Source: Stratiolaelaps scimitus
Lineage: Eukaryota > Arthropoda > Arachnida > Mesostigmata > Laelapidae
Direction: 5' to 3'
Assembly: GCA_019614645.1 (NCBI GenBank)
Contig: JABWDB010000001.1
Location: 19,695,501-19,759,500 of the forward strand
Length of the DNA: 64,000 nt
The first letter of the stretch is position 1. Every line of letters starts with the position of its first letter. Below, piece by piece: positions 50,201 to 63,725 of this stretch. The position numbers and the translations under genes were made by a program. The notes beneath the pieces are model-generated. The model saw only the letters and a list, made by a program, of their open reading frames with translations. It was not told where the DNA came from and did no database searches.

Positions 50201-52182
50201 CCTGCTCGGAGCTCAACCGGAGGCTGTGGGAGGATGGGGGCGGGGATCTCGGAGAGAGAGGAGAGTGGGTCGGTCGGGGTGAAAAAGAAGCAAAGGTTTC
50301 CATCCGCTGTTGGGGGGCAGCTCCTCGGGCACTGCTGTCACTGTCGCTGTTTCAGTACAGGCTCGTCCGAGCCGTTCGCCGGGTCGGCGGTTCCCCGTTC
50401 ACACGACACGAAGCAGCAGGAAAAGCGCCGCTTAACTGGGGTTACGGTGCACTGGCTTCGTTCGTCCCTAATGAGGACGTTACCACTTTCCGTTGTGATC
50501 AAAGGGTCGAGTCGGAGCGAGAGAGAGACAGAGAAAGTCTGCTGCCTTTGCTTCCCTCGGCGTCGCTTTGCATCTCCTGTTGCCCCGGTTCACACTTCTC
50601 CACCTCCTCTACGCTCTATCCCCTCTTAACTCCCTTAAGCCCCGTCCGCGCCCTACGTTCCCGAATAGTTACCCAAGCCTAATCACAAGCCTGCTTCTTA
50701 GTAAGCACCCCGTGCCATCTCCCGCCTCTTCCACCTGGCCAGCAGGATCACTGAGGTGAACTGGACAGGACAGCAATGACAGCAACGCCATCCCTGTCTG
50801 TAAGGTCTCCGGTTGCCTCTGATGTATCTGTCATCCTGCGACAAGCTTGCTATCGACCGGCCGAACGTAGTACATGCAAGCAACGTGTTCGTTATCTCCA
50901 ACGGACGGGAGGACATCCAATCCGAAAGGAGAAGGCGACAGCAACGCAGACAGCAGCCGGCAAGGTAACCAATGGACAAGGGAACCTCACGTCCAGACTT
51001 GTGAAGGCTGTTACCAACAAGCCAGAGATAGCGAACTCGAATAGGCCAGAACGCTTGAAGAACCTAGACATGACTTCCCTGTTTCAATGCTAACCTCGCC
51101 TGAACAACTAAATGATCATGTGAACCACTGGTCTCTGCCATTTCGTTGGATATGCCTTACTCGGCTTCGAATAACAAATAGCGAAGTGTGAATTGAAAGT
51201 TTTCACCAGGGTAACTAAAATGCTATATGGCCCGCAGAAGCAAGGGAAATAGCAGAGGCATTTCATTTGAGAAAGTTTGCCATCTGCTGGGTTATTAGGA
51301 TCTCGATGGCCGTATCGCGGTATACAGTGATGGTATAATGTCTATTATTGTGGTGCTATGGGAGATGTTTATGTGGGCTGGTTTGCACTTAGGTCTAGTT
51401 CATGCAGCCTGTGTATTTGGAAAAATACAGTATCATATTTAGCATGGAGAAACCTACGCGGAGGGGGGGACTGAAGCTTCTCAGTACCATAACCTACGCC
51501 AAAGTCCGCTCCCATTGGCACGTGGGATCTTTATCTTTTCGTAACGAGACAAATTCGTAATAAGTGGGCAAATGTCATAACACCTCCGTACATACACATA
51601 TTTTCGCAATACACATTTTCCCGCTGTTTGGTTATGTCTGATGGCAAACTGGTTGCAAGTTATGGCGTGCCAGCGAAAGAGAATGGGCGTGAGATTGGCT
51701 CAATCTGGCCTTTGTAAAGGATGATCTCCGTAGCCTCTCTCTTTATAGGATGAGCTCCTAGCGTCTCCGAAGCGGAGCTTTGTGAAAGGGGTCTTCACTT
51801 GAAATCAACAGTCTCGTCGCTCTCGACAAATGGGTCGTGGCAACCCCGAGTTACCACGACCGCCAGCTCCCGGCGTTGCTACTTAGCCTCTTCCTCCATC
51901 CGCTATTCTACAGCCGTCGTCATCACCGGGCATTTCCGGAGTTGCTACCACCGACGACCGAGATGAGAGATGAGATTAAGCAGTCCAACCAACTACGGTC
52001 GCCGCTACTGCTGCTGCTGCTGCTGATAGCAGCTCTCTCTTGCTGCCACGCTCTCTCTTGCCATGGCCGTGCGCTATCCCCAAACTCTCTGTCCATTGTT
52101 GTTTGACTGATTCATTGTCTCGGCTGTATAGCACTTACAGTGTGCTTACTGTGTGCCAACGACACGCAAACTCACATTGATA

Positions 52183-52204
52183 TGGCGGCGGCGGCGGCGA
52201 CGGC
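52183..52204. repeat. (GGC)n tract
   Basis: Five GGC units, then GACGGC. Confidence 0.85.
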
Positions 52205-52970
52205 AGTGGGGGAGCGCATTTCTGAGCGAGCTGCATAGAAATGCGCCAGCTCATTCTCTCCACTGTCGCTACGGTGCCACCAACGCAATCACCACGACCA
52301 CTGGCACCCATTTTGAATGTGACGACAGCTGGCATCTGATTAAATCGGAAAAGCTCTGCATTTCTGACGAGAGCGCAGCTAGAGCTAGCTAACAGTTGCC
52401 GTGACGTGACGTAGGGTGGCGACAAATACGCGAAGCCGCGTGAACGGAGCCCACGTCCCGGCACCGACGGAAGAGCCCAGCGAAGCCCAACGGAAAAGCG
52501 GAAGTGCCGGAAACCGGAAGAAAGCCCGTTGCGTTCTTTCACCAGCGGCGTCAGCGCGCCTAAGGTGTCGCGCCCATGCGACCACTCAAGGTGGAGACGG
52601 TCGTGGGAATTTTGCCTCCCGTCCTCCAACCGACAGCCCGGCTTCAGCAGCATGTCCCCATCGCCTTTAAAAGGGACTTGCCCTTAGATTTGAACCCTGC
52701 TCTGTGTCCCCTGTTCACATTGCCGCACGCGCTCACGGAAGACGCGAGCCAGCGTTAGCTAGCAACAGAAAGTGAAGTGCTCGGGGGTGAGGTTACCACT
52801 ATAAGATGGATGCGCGCTTTAGAGCTGCTACTGGCTGGCTGGCTCAGGCCACCCAGCTAGTTCTGCGAACGTTGCTGCTTCCGGCAACGCCTTTAGAGAT
52901 CCCCTCGGGCGCCGCAGTGGCAGCAACAGCAGCAGCCCGGCCGGGCATTTCAGTATCTGCACACCCAGTT

Positions 52971-52994
52971 GGCGGCGGCGGCGGCGACGGCGGT
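52971..52994. repeat. (GGC)n tract
   Basis: GGC units, then GACGGCGG; nearly the same as the tract at 52183-52204. Confidence 0.85.
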
Positions 52995-55900
52995 CGCCAA
53001 CGGCAGCAGCGCCAGCAGGAGGCCCACTACCGCGTGCCACCGTTGGCAATGGCGCCAATGGCTTGGTGCTGCCAGCTTAGTTCCTTTTATCGAGAGGCCA
53101 TTGCGACTAGCAACAGAAACGGGACGAAGAAAGAGCGGTGGTTCAAGATGCAGCGAGAGACACCCCCGATGCTGCCTGCTTCTCTACCGGAGCGATGGTA
53201 AAGAAAGAAAGACAGATAGAGAGAGAGAGAGACGCTCCGAATTGAATTTCACAGCAAATAAAAAACGATGGTCCCTCCGGTGGAGAAAGAAGAAAGCAAT
53301 GGGAGTGGCCAGAGAAGTGAGTGAGTGAGTCAGGAGAGCTGAGGAGAGTGTTGCTTACTGCCACCGCCACCGCCGCTACTGCTCAATTGGAAGCTACTTG
53401 ACGCTTTACCTCTCGTAAGGCTTACTCTATTGCGCCCGTTTCTCTCGCATCGTTCGTGCCTTCGCACTACGACGCTTTTCCCTATTTCTATCCGACTGGC
53501 ACGCCGTCTTCTCCATAGCGATCCCTGCCATTCCCTGCACCCCTCTTCCCCCCCAAAAGCACGAATGCTACTTCCGAAAGATTGGCAGGAGAGGTGGTAG
53601 TAGCAGCACCAGACGCCGTTACCTGATCCACCAGCATGGCCGCTACTCTCTATTGCTTTCTCACAGTCCACAACGTTTCCCTTCAACTATACACACCTCA
53701 GGGCCTAGCACTGCAGCGGGCGGCGTTACTACTGCCGTTCTTGTCGGTTCTCGATTTCCTCTCTTGGTTCATTCCTGCGCCAAACAGGATACATCGGAGT
53801 AGCCGTCATACTGTACAGGAAGAGGGCTACTCGATGGTATAATAGTGTGTCTCTCCTTTAGTTCTTCACATGTTCGTATGGCATCGGTGCGTTCTGAGGT
53901 AATCGAAGTTGCTCAAGTAATAGTCTGAGCTGCTCAGTGCCTATCCAGCTTGGCCAGCCAGGGACCCGAGGTGGCACTTTCTAATAGTGGACGAGCTCAA
54001 TCCATTTAGCTGCCGTTTAATTAATCAGCTGCTACAATATAGCCTACAAACCCATTCCCTTCTCTGCCGCAACTCAGATCAACGTATTGTCCACACTTTA
54101 CCACTTGCCGAGGAAACCTGGCTGTTGGGACACCGGTGAGACAAGGCAAGGCCGGATCTGCCAGGCCGAACGAGCCATCCTAAGTGCCTATCGGATTGCT
54201 GGTACAGAGGCACGACCAGGGTTGGGGGGCCGGGTGTAGATGGTGTGATAGGTCAGAGTGCTGGCAGGATACTGTCAGGAGCTTGGGTCTGTTTTGGGGA
54301 CATGGGAACAGTGGAGGTCCGAGGGTGGAACGAGAGGTGCATCATCACTCAGCCGACATGGAAAGCTTGCCTCGGATCCCCTCTCGATGCGGGATGAGGT
54401 CCTTGCAAAAGCACTGCATCCCACTTTCTCCTTCGGCTATACTCTCGGCATTGCACCCTCCTTATTCTTATCTTTTCTCCTCTAGATGTCGCCTACTATG
54501 CCCGAGCAGGTACTGTGCTACTGACACATGTACACCCAGTTCGTATGCATACCCTCTGTACTTCTGAAACTAGAAATGCCGTTCACGGCTTGGACGCAGG
54601 TTTGGTGGGCAGACCTACTTGGCTACATCCGACGGGAAGGTCCAGTTCATTCTCACGCACGAGTTTTGTGAGGATATACTCCACCGGCCGTACTTTAGCA
54701 CCGTACTACAGAGCCTTCTCGGCACTTGACTCGGCTTACGTCAACGTGGTTGCTTATGAAGGAACCATTGCGCATAAAATATCCCACATTTGATGATCCG
54801 CTCCAAGTGCGGTGGGTCCATAAGTCGGTCACTGACCACAGTAAGGACGGCAGTGCCCGGTAGCTTGACGGGTGCCACAGAAAAGACACCACACCTCTAA
54901 ACCAACAGGTCTGCTGAGCTGACCAACCACTGGGCCAGTTCGAGAATTGTGACCCCTACATGGAATGGCGAGTTCGCGATCACTCTAATCCACCAAGTGG
55001 TCAACAGGCATGTTTACGAAGAAATGAGACTCAAACGATCAAACGCACTAAAGTCGGGTTTGCAGTGGCTATTTTTGGTTTCGAAATGAAACGCATTCGA
55101 TATACCCATCGGGCTAGAGATAGACAGAACACGTTTGATTTTGTTATATACGCCACAGTACCAACGTGACAAGAGAAAAAGGCGAACACCTATGTACAAT
55201 GAAACGTGGAGATATACGTATGGCACAGTCGAAATTCCAAAGCGATGACCTTACATAATACACGCATGTAAGAACTTATCTCAGAGAGTCAACGTGCTAA
55301 TATAGATCACCAAGCTCATGAAATCAAGCACCATAGATTACTGGGCACTAAACACCGATTGAACAGTTGGCAGAAATATCGCTCTTGATCACTTTGGCCA
55401 GCAGAAACGCAGCAGCAGAAATGTACCAGGCAATCAAACGCAGGGAGGAAGAAAAATTCATCTTCATCGAGATCATCGTCCAAATCTGGTTTTCAAATGT
55501 TAACATTTATTTTTCGCGTCATTTGCTAATCAACTACCTAAGTAGCCGTTCGTTAAGCAACATATTACACGATGGTTCTACAAAGCAACGTGCATGCATA
55601 ATAGATATCTATTTGTTGGATGCCCAAAGGATGTCCAAGGGCCAAAGGGCGTATAAGAGAACTCCGCAGGCAGCTATGTATAATAGATGCCATTGTATTT
55701 CGATACACGCTTCTACTACTAGCAGAGTCCTCGGGCCGAGACGTACGAGTGGTACGCATTCCACACTGTGAAAGCTTAAATACTTGAGCACGCTCGACTC
55801 TCGTGGTCGAACAGGATGGCATTTTGTTCACGAGCCCAACTTCGACTTCTTGGAAACTCAATCCAAAGTAGATCGTACTACGTAGCGTTAGCGTCATCTG

Positions 55901-56436
55901 TCGTTCGTTCGTTCGTTCGACGAGCATGAACAGTCGTTCTCTTCGAATAAGTGCTGCTACCCGCCGGTGGAACACAATTCTGGACCTGCTCACAAAGGGA
56001 GGGCACTTCATCGAAGGGCAGGGTGTGGGTAACATCTGTGTGCTTTCTTATGGGGCCGATATCCGATATGATCCCCTAGTTCAGGCCTAGTCAGCTCAGG
56101 CCCTTGCCCATATCCATATTCCCTTCATTCTCTTTAGTCCTTCGTCCGCTAGGGCGCCTGTTCCAGCTCACTAGCAGACCAATCGATTCGTTTTCAAAAC
56201 AGCTTTCAATTTCCTTCCAACGAGTCAAAAGCGGCGGCGGCGGTGGCGGGGGCGGTGAGAACCACGGGCGCCATGAAACATCCCTTTTTTTCTCAACTAT
56301 AATTTTTGCTAACTGAACAGGTAGCAGTGCACCGCATCATCGTAGTGATTGGTAACCTCCCGCCCGCTGATGAAAGCAATGGACGCTCAGACACTTTGGG
56401 TAGGAATACGACAAGCCGCGTAAACGTCAAAAATAG

Positions 56437-56593
56437 TAAAAGGCAAAATGTAAAGTTTTATTGGTTTAATGAAGGAGCTGCAATTTTACAATGCTTAAGC
56501 TCTCTTTTATGTCATATCGCAGGGCTCGAACCTGCGGCCTCTGGCTTCCGATAGCCCGAGACTTAGCCGTCCAAGCCACTGCGCTGACTGTGG
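56437..56593 (-). mobile_element. tRNA-derived SINE, copy 2
   Basis: A minus-strand copy of the family at 35882-36031. The head reads GTCAGCGCAGTGGCTTGGAC, then GGCTAAGTC, then GGCTATCGGAAGCC, which folds as a 4-bp arm. The B box is GCAGGTTCGAGCCCTGC, followed by GAGAGCTTAAG, AAAATTGC and CATTAAACCAATAAA. AAAAATAG lies on both sides (56429-56436 and 56594-56601), a possible 8-bp target-site duplication. The tRNA-like arm pairs better than in copy 1, so this copy may be younger or nearer the master sequence. Confidence 0.8.
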
Positions 56594-57954
56594 AAAAATA
56601 GACTGTCGACTAAGCTTAAGGTTTGTTGCATGAGGTTTTCACGGGTCGTCCGTCTGACTTGACCTGAATCTGGATGGTGTCCAGGTTCGGACTCAGATTC
56701 GTCCAGAAAATAGAGATTGAATGAGGCCTGCTCGGTTAGTTAGTTATTAAACACAATACGACAGCAATATTCGACCGAAATATATGAGACTACGGAACAT
56801 GTTCGAATAGAAGTGATGTATGATATATACTCAACAAGAGGCGTCAGGTTGGAGCCTCGTTTTCCTTAGCGAATGATACTAGCATATTTGTTTTGCACAC
56901 GTACAAGGCACGATATGAAATAAATCTAAAGAGGGTCTCTATATTACTTTAGATTTTCTGAATCAAAAAATGTTAGAATTTTGCTAAGATATCATTTTCA
57001 GCAAAATATAATAGACTATACATGGAATAAACGACCTAACTTCATTCCGATCTAGCATTGCTTGTCTGTTATTTGGTAACGCTTTCTATTATATTCCATT
57101 TCGAGACGAAGAGGGGCGGCTTCGGAATATGGCAAACCTTGAATAGTGCTTCGGGCTGTCAAGTCTCGATGATGCCTCAACGACTCTGCGTACCCTTAAG
57201 GACAGTTCGAGTCAGAGCAATGGATTCTCCTCTGCCCTCGCTACGATCTCGTGCAGAGTACTTGAGCATGTCAGCATCTTGTCACAAGCAAACGGGACTA
57301 AGGGGATACGCCTGTGTACGGGAACGAAATCGGGTCAAGTGCGTCTCAAATCTCGTCGGGATCTCGTCGCTGAAAAGTGACGACTTCGCTGGAAGCTGAT
57401 TCGTGCGTTATGCAGAGTTACGCACTGAGCCGTGAAAGGCATGACAACCTGTGCTTTTGTCGGCATGCCATCCGTGGCACGAACGAGGCGTGCAAAGTGA
57501 TAACCGACAATAACAACAACAGAACAAAAAAGGCCACAGTATTTCTTCGAGGTTTGAAGCGAAAAAAAATTGTCCCCCTACGCACCTCCGTCTGGTTCGA
57601 GACCACCGGCAGCACCGAAATGCATCGTTACCTAATACTGGGCACTTGGGTAGCAGAAAGGTTCTCCTTGGCAACACGCTACGCATTATGTTTCAAACAT
57701 CGGGTTGGAAGGGTTGGACAATTAATTCGAAATGGAACAATAACACAATATTGAAATTAAACACAACGTGTGCAAAGAAATAGAGAAACGTAGACGAAGC
57801 TTGTATGTTCGCGAGCAATGCCTCCAACGAAGTATTGTCGCAAGTTTTATGAGGATTCGCAGCTACCATCGGCATTTCAGCGGTAGTCCGACCGCGATGC
57901 TGCATGAATATAGGATAAGCAAGCAGCGAAGAGGGAGGGGTAGGACACAACAAG

Positions 57955-57974
57955 GGAGAGAGAGAGAGAGAGAG
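57955..57974. repeat. (GA)n tract
   Basis: About ten GA units. Confidence 0.85.
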
Positions 57975-58419
57975 ACGTGTTATACTATTATACATGTAAT
58001 AGTAGGTATCGTACAAGCATAGAAGACAGGGTGATGCTACCTTTTGCGAAGGCACTGTTAGCCACTCGACGTCGTGCGGTGGGCCCGTGGCGCAGCTCCG
58101 TGAATCATCAGTGCAATGCCATGGCACCGGCGACACCGTGCCGGCTAAGGGCCTGCGAGAGGACGAGAGACCCCCAAAAGAGTGGCGAAAAAGGGTCTCT
58201 TCTTTCACTATTATACTTGCCTGACTAACCAAGCAACTAGCGAAAGCCCCTCCCCGGCCGAGCATAGCGGAACCGAACTGCGTTATCGCCTTTGGAGTGT
58301 GTAGGCAAGCGCGCGACTTATCGTCAGACGGTCGGCAGGCACTACCGAATTATCGTCATGAGCAATTACGGTCTAACTGAATGGCTCAGACGGGGCCGAA
58401 ACCGCTTCTAGCACACACT

Positions 58420-58421
<2 letters not shown>

Positions 58422-58462
<41 letters not shown>
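58422..58462. repeat. (AT)n microsatellite
   Basis: About 20 AT units, uninterrupted. Confidence 0.93.
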
Positions 58463-58465
<3 letters not shown>

Positions 58466-60671
58466 GTATATGCTTTTGTTGGCGAAGCTCTGCAGATGCC
58501 TGGTTGCCCGCCTGCCGCTTGCACTAAATCTAACGGTTCTTTCTACCCGGTGTCGTCTATTCGGCCACAGACTCAGCTACGACGCTGCGCTTGCCACTGT
58601 TTCTGTTGTGGCATTTGCTTTCAGCGTCGCTTTTGCGGCTGTTGTGGCCGCTGCGCTGCTCAACTCGACAGGCGCAGTCGCCGCCTGTAGCTTGTGGCCA
58701 TAGAGGATCCACATGGACACAGTTCCGCCGCTATTCTCAACAACAGCCCTCCAGCCGCCCTGCTAACAACGATAACACCAAAGCTGTACTAGTGGACTCG
58801 TACACAGAGTAGGGGAGAGCCGAGCAGCGGGCAGGCAGAGGGGCACGCGAATGGAAACGGCGAAGCAAATGTAATTTCTTATCTGCAACTCGCCACCGCC
58901 ACATTCTGTGGAGATAGGGAGACTCGGAGAGAGAAATAGAGACAGAGCAAGAGAGTACAAGTATCCCCTCAGTCCCACATGTCTACTTTAGTCCGTCTTT
59001 ATTCGTTGCACCCGTTGGCGCTTCGTCGTCGCTTTTGCCTCGTGGAGTTAGCAGAAGTGCCACTCTTCCCACTTCTGACTTGGCGATAACCAGCAAAACA
59101 GGTGTGACCGGTCGCCCGAAGGCCAAGACTATTGCCAGCATTGTACACTACAGGCCAAGGTAGGTATGTATGTATACATTTACATTACAGTGCTTACGGT
59201 CGTATCGTCACTTGAAGACGAAGAGAGCACCTCGTCCTCTTAGATGACACCGCTTGGGTCGGGTCCCTATGCTTGCGGGGAAAAAAAGCCTTGAGCCGTG
59301 GGCAGACCCTCTCCCATGTTGTCCACTTATCTGGACAACGAGAACACTGCTGAACAGATAGGCAATCGGCGTAGAAGGCGGCACATCGATATAAAGCAGG
59401 GATTCGCGACGACGCCAACGTCGGTCGAGATCTCGATAGGGGGTAATCGGGAATGGCAACAAGGGGAACTGGAGGTTTGTTATGCGTCGAGTAAACAGTG
59501 AGCATGACGATGTATGCAACCAACTCGGTATTGAACTGCTACAAATTGGCCCTGGATCAATAAGGGGGCTTCGGTGAAACACACACGCTGTCCGCCCTTT
59601 TAACCAGAGGTGTCCAGTGCTTCACCAGCGCCCCTATCGTGCCGCAAACCTATCGGCGAATTTCCCGTCTCATGTCGTCCCTGGAAATATCTCGCTTGAA
59701 ACTTGAAACTCACTCACTTCGAGTTATCCGGAACGCAAATCATACACACACACTCTCAAACACCTCAGCGAACCAATCTGAAATAGGGAATTGGAAATAG
59801 TTTGCTTTCATGCTGGTCTGAAAAGAGGGAGAGTTTCCACTACGTCTAGGTATTATCCCGAATGAATGTAGACGACACTGAAGTGAGCAGGTTCTTAGCC
59901 AATTTTAAGATACAAGCACGTACAATAAATTTTAATCGTGCCTATTACAAGTACCACTACATACTTGCTACTAGTGCCACTATTGTTATGATTGTCATTA
60001 CGTTTTTATCGTTGTCACCGATACATATGTAACAAGCAACATGTTATGTGAAATCAAAAATGAAGGGATGAAGCGCTCCGTGTTGTAGAGGATAGATTCG
60101 AGCGATCGTAGCCAAGCACAGGAGACCGTGACTGGACTGGTCCTTGCGACAGAGTGTCAATGACCCACTTTGCTTACTCTCGATTCAAGAACCTGTTGAA
60201 CCAAGACCAACCTGAACCAACCTGAGCCAATCTACAGCTCGATGACGTCAGTGTCGCTCATGCGCTATCCGTATCATAGAGAGAGTAAGCGCACTAGCCT
60301 TGGAGATGAATTGACGATTAAACCATTGGCCTTCGAGGCCTTAGGGCCTTTGTCGGACGTCAGCGATGCATTTCTGCTAAAGCGCTAGGAAAGAATCACC
60401 CGCAACGAGGGCTTCAAGGCCAGCTCCGGAGGAGATTTGCTCCAGAGATTGTCTTCTTGCTTCCGGTACGGGAATGCCTTTTACGTGCTCGGCAGCATGA
60501 ACGAGAACACGGAGGATGGGGTGTGAGTAGTGACCTCGGTAACTAGGTGATGGATATATGCTAAAATATACGTGTCGTTGGGTAAATCCAAAGTTCAGGT
60601 ACACACCAATTTGGACCAGTTGCTAGCCCACAATGTTGTTGAATTAGTAATAAACTTATTTATAGTTATGA

Positions 60672-60673
<2 letters not shown>

Positions 60674-60758
<85 letters not shown>
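60674..60758. repeat. Very long uninterrupted (TA)n tract
   Basis: About 42 TA units in 85 bp, the longest simple repeat in the window. It encodes an artificial IYIYIY stretch in the plus-strand frame at 60572-60817. Confidence 0.95.
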
Positions 60759-60761
<3 letters not shown>

Positions 60762-63683
60762 GTGAATTTCAATTGAAGCGTAGAGCTTTTTGTATACATC
60801 CATTATTAAATCCATAGCAGTGTTTATACGACTTCCATCACAAGGAATATATTAAAAAAATTATATCCATCCAATAAGTTTTGAGAAGAGACAGCTAATT
60901 GCGAGCTGTACATATTCCAACATCATCTTCGAACAAAGCATGATAAAATTCCAAAGGCTTGTCGTTGTACTGTCCCGAGAGCGAAATGTTCCAAAGGCCA
61001 GATTTGCAAAACTACGCCCGAGGCTCAGCAGCTCGGGGCTCGTACAAGATGATCTGAGGACGAGCGCACATGGAAATGAAGGGTTGAATGCAACCAGCCA
61101 TAAAATGGTGTATATGCAGCCGTTATGGCCTAGAAGTATCATGGTCGCTGCCATTTTGCGATACCTTGTAGGTAGCTAGTACAGCCATGAGCGGGCGTAT
61201 GAGGCGCTCGGGATTTAACCTTAGTGCTTTAATTAAAGAATCCGTTGAGCGTGTCCAAGTCGGAGCAGTAGGCTTGGCCAGTTTGACGGTCGTATTTACG
61301 CTCCGAAGACAGGTAACTATGCTGAAGAGGGTCATACCTTATTGTTTGCTCAATGGGCTACTCTGTTGCGGTACGTCGTGACTTTCCTTTGGACGACACT
61401 ACAAGAATTCTAAAATTACAGAAACCCTTGAAATGGAAGCTTATGCCCTCAGAGCCCTCCTCTCCATGAAACCCAGTGACCATGAAGTGTGACTTTTCAA
61501 GAAAAATATTTTGAGAGCGTCGTTGATTGGTCATCATGATATTTTGTGCTCAGTGTAAACCGTCTTCCCGATTCTCCTGCCCGTGAGCACGAAAAATATT
61601 TATAATATATCAAATATATTTGAGAGATCAAAATTAAAAAAGCCGGGTGAAAAACCTGTTCACTAAGACAATAAACATCTGATCAAGCTAACGCGAGCGG
61701 CGTTATCTTGATGCTGATGAGATGGTGGATTGTCCCATCAAGCCGCGCATCCCTATCGTTGCTTTCGATTAAAGAAGTATCTCAAGTATTCAGTCTATTT
61801 CTAAAAATCAATATTACATTATCGAGATGTTTTTAGCTTTTTCTATGATACAGATACTTTCGAATATAGACCGTTCTGTTCAGGACCTACTGTTGTCTTT
61901 TTTTTCGTTTGTTATTTGGTTCATCGCTCATTCACGAAGATTGGCTGGCCTGCACGCCACCTTACAGCCCTACGCCATCCCTAAAGAGCAAAACAGAGAC
62001 GTAAGTGAAGCAGAGCCATGCTCATGAGAAACCTAAAGGCCAAAGATGGGTGGTGGATGTGGATACGGTATCCACAACAGTGTGTTCCCTCATTGGCCAG
62101 ATCAGGTCAACTCCGAGGCTTGTACGCAGGAACGTTCAAGGGGAGAGGCGGCTGTAGGAAAATATCCTTGACGACGCCGATTTATCTGTCGCTTCAGGCC
62201 GTGGCTACTTCCCCTTGGCAATTGCAGGCCCATCTCTCAGGAGACTATGGAATGCAACGTTCCCTCCTGCTCGAAGAGAGCGAGAGAGAGATTGCCAGAG
62301 ACCTCCGATGCTGCCATCACCGGCATCACCATAACCAGGAGCCCTTTGAGGTTCATTTCTACCTTATATTTTTTGATAGGTAAGCGTCGGGGAGAGGAAA
62401 AGAGAGAAATAGAGAAAGTGCTGTAGAGTTGGCCACGTTCCCCTCGGCCCCTGGTAAGTAAAACGAAGACGCGCTGTGCTGAGTAGAGACTTCCTTGGAA
62501 GTTTTGGCCGGTTCGGTTCCAACGAGTTGGAACCCTCACGTAGTCAGGGGACTTCAGCGTAGCGGAGCACGGCTGTTTGCGTTCGTTTGAGTCCTATCGC
62601 TTTAGGCAAACTGTCGGGACGCGCTACTCTGAAGCGCTACTCTATCATATCCAAGGGCAAGCACGTTGCCGTGTACACAGAAGGCATAGGGATGCTGCCA
62701 GGTAAACCTCTCAATCGTCTTACGCAACTGAGACGACTCTCGTCTCAACATCTTCTACCCTCAGACAGATGAGAAAACTTTGATCTATGGTTATCACTAA
62801 ATTGTCTTCAAACTATGATGTGTTTCACTGGTTTCAGCATTCAGATTCCACCAGGTGCGTGCGAGTATCCGCAAGGATCAGACGCACCGTCCAGATCAGA
62901 ATTGTTCGGCTGTATGTCAGCCAGCTAGACTAGTCCAAAAGTGAATCTGAACATGACGTAGATCAACATGGCATGGCATGTCTGTATGAGCTGCCGATCA
63001 GCTTTAAACGACCACCAAACTGATAGATTAACCCGGTCCGACGAAGATATGAAAAATCACCAAACCTTGCTACGAGCAAGCTGTACGGAGTGCGGATGTC
63101 CTTCGTAACGTATCATTGAATCCAGGAAAATATCGTAGCCCGGCCCTCGCACAATCAAGCCTATGCTGATGGTGTGGGAATAGAGCGAGATGAAGTCTGC
63201 ATGCTCGTTGCTCAGTTGATGAGCTAGTCAAGTGCGGTACGTAAAACCCAGCCACGAATGAGTGCATCCCCCACAAATCCCACTAGTCTATCCCCTATGA
63301 CTTGGTTGACTTTATTCCACTTCGGGTCCAACAGCCAACCCCGTTCGAAGTATGGGATGACCCACCACCGCTAGCCTCATCGGCTCGCGCGGCCGGTTGG
63401 GGCCTCAAGGAGACACCCCTGTTAGCTGCAGTGGTAACACAGTGGCCGACGCCAGTGGTGACTGGACCGAGAGCCTGCTTCAGTCTGACCAAGTACGCAA
63501 GCGGGCTGCGCGCGTACGAGCCGGATGGGACGGGGGCATAATCACACCTCCTGAATTAATCACACTACACTCGACCTCCGCTTCCAACTCTCCACCCCCG
63601 CCCCGGGGGCCCAGCAGCCCCTCCAGCCACTCGCCCTCTCACTCGTCGATCCGTTCGTCTGTCTGACCGACCATGCGCTGTTC

Positions 63684-63725
63684 TCTCTTTATAGACCTCT
63701 TCTCTCTCTCTCTTTATAGACCTCT
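63684..63725. repeat. Short tandem duplication
   Basis: TCTCTTTATAGACCTCT occurs at 63684-63700 and again at 63709-63725, in a CT-rich setting. Confidence 0.85.

Larger units (their letters stand above)
36045..56428. other. GC- and CpG-rich sequence, no gene supported
   Basis: About 20 kb, GC-rich especially at 36.4-42.7, 45.1-46.9 and 52.1-53.2 kb, with CAG, GGC and CCG trinucleotide runs. Long frames occur on both strands at the same places (for example 37384-38145 minus against 37579-38133 plus, and 46341-47312 plus), the signature of GC-biased non-coding DNA. The interval could hold 5' UTR exons, a CpG-island-like promoter or the signal-peptide exon of the Rst/Kirre gene, but I could not pin one down. 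Confidence 0.5.

Noticed and set aside
54515..54793. Frame with a weak resemblance to retroelement polymerase sequence (RAFSALDSAYVNVVAYE)
   Set aside because: No catalytic motif or flanking conserved blocks were found, so the resemblance is too slight to call.
55565..56035. 156-codon minus frame considered as a retroelement fragment
   Set aside because: No diagnostic endonuclease or polymerase motif, and a plus-strand frame of similar length overlaps it.
58763..58978. Signal-peptide-like minus frame (LYSLALSLFLSPSLPIS)
   Set aside because: It starts at GTG and the hydrophobic run derives from a GA-rich repeat. No phase-1 donor stands out after it.
60572..60817. Plus frame with a long IYIYIY run
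   Set aside because: It is simply a translated TA microsatellite. The same applies to 4755-4970, 13582-13785 and 15858-16181.
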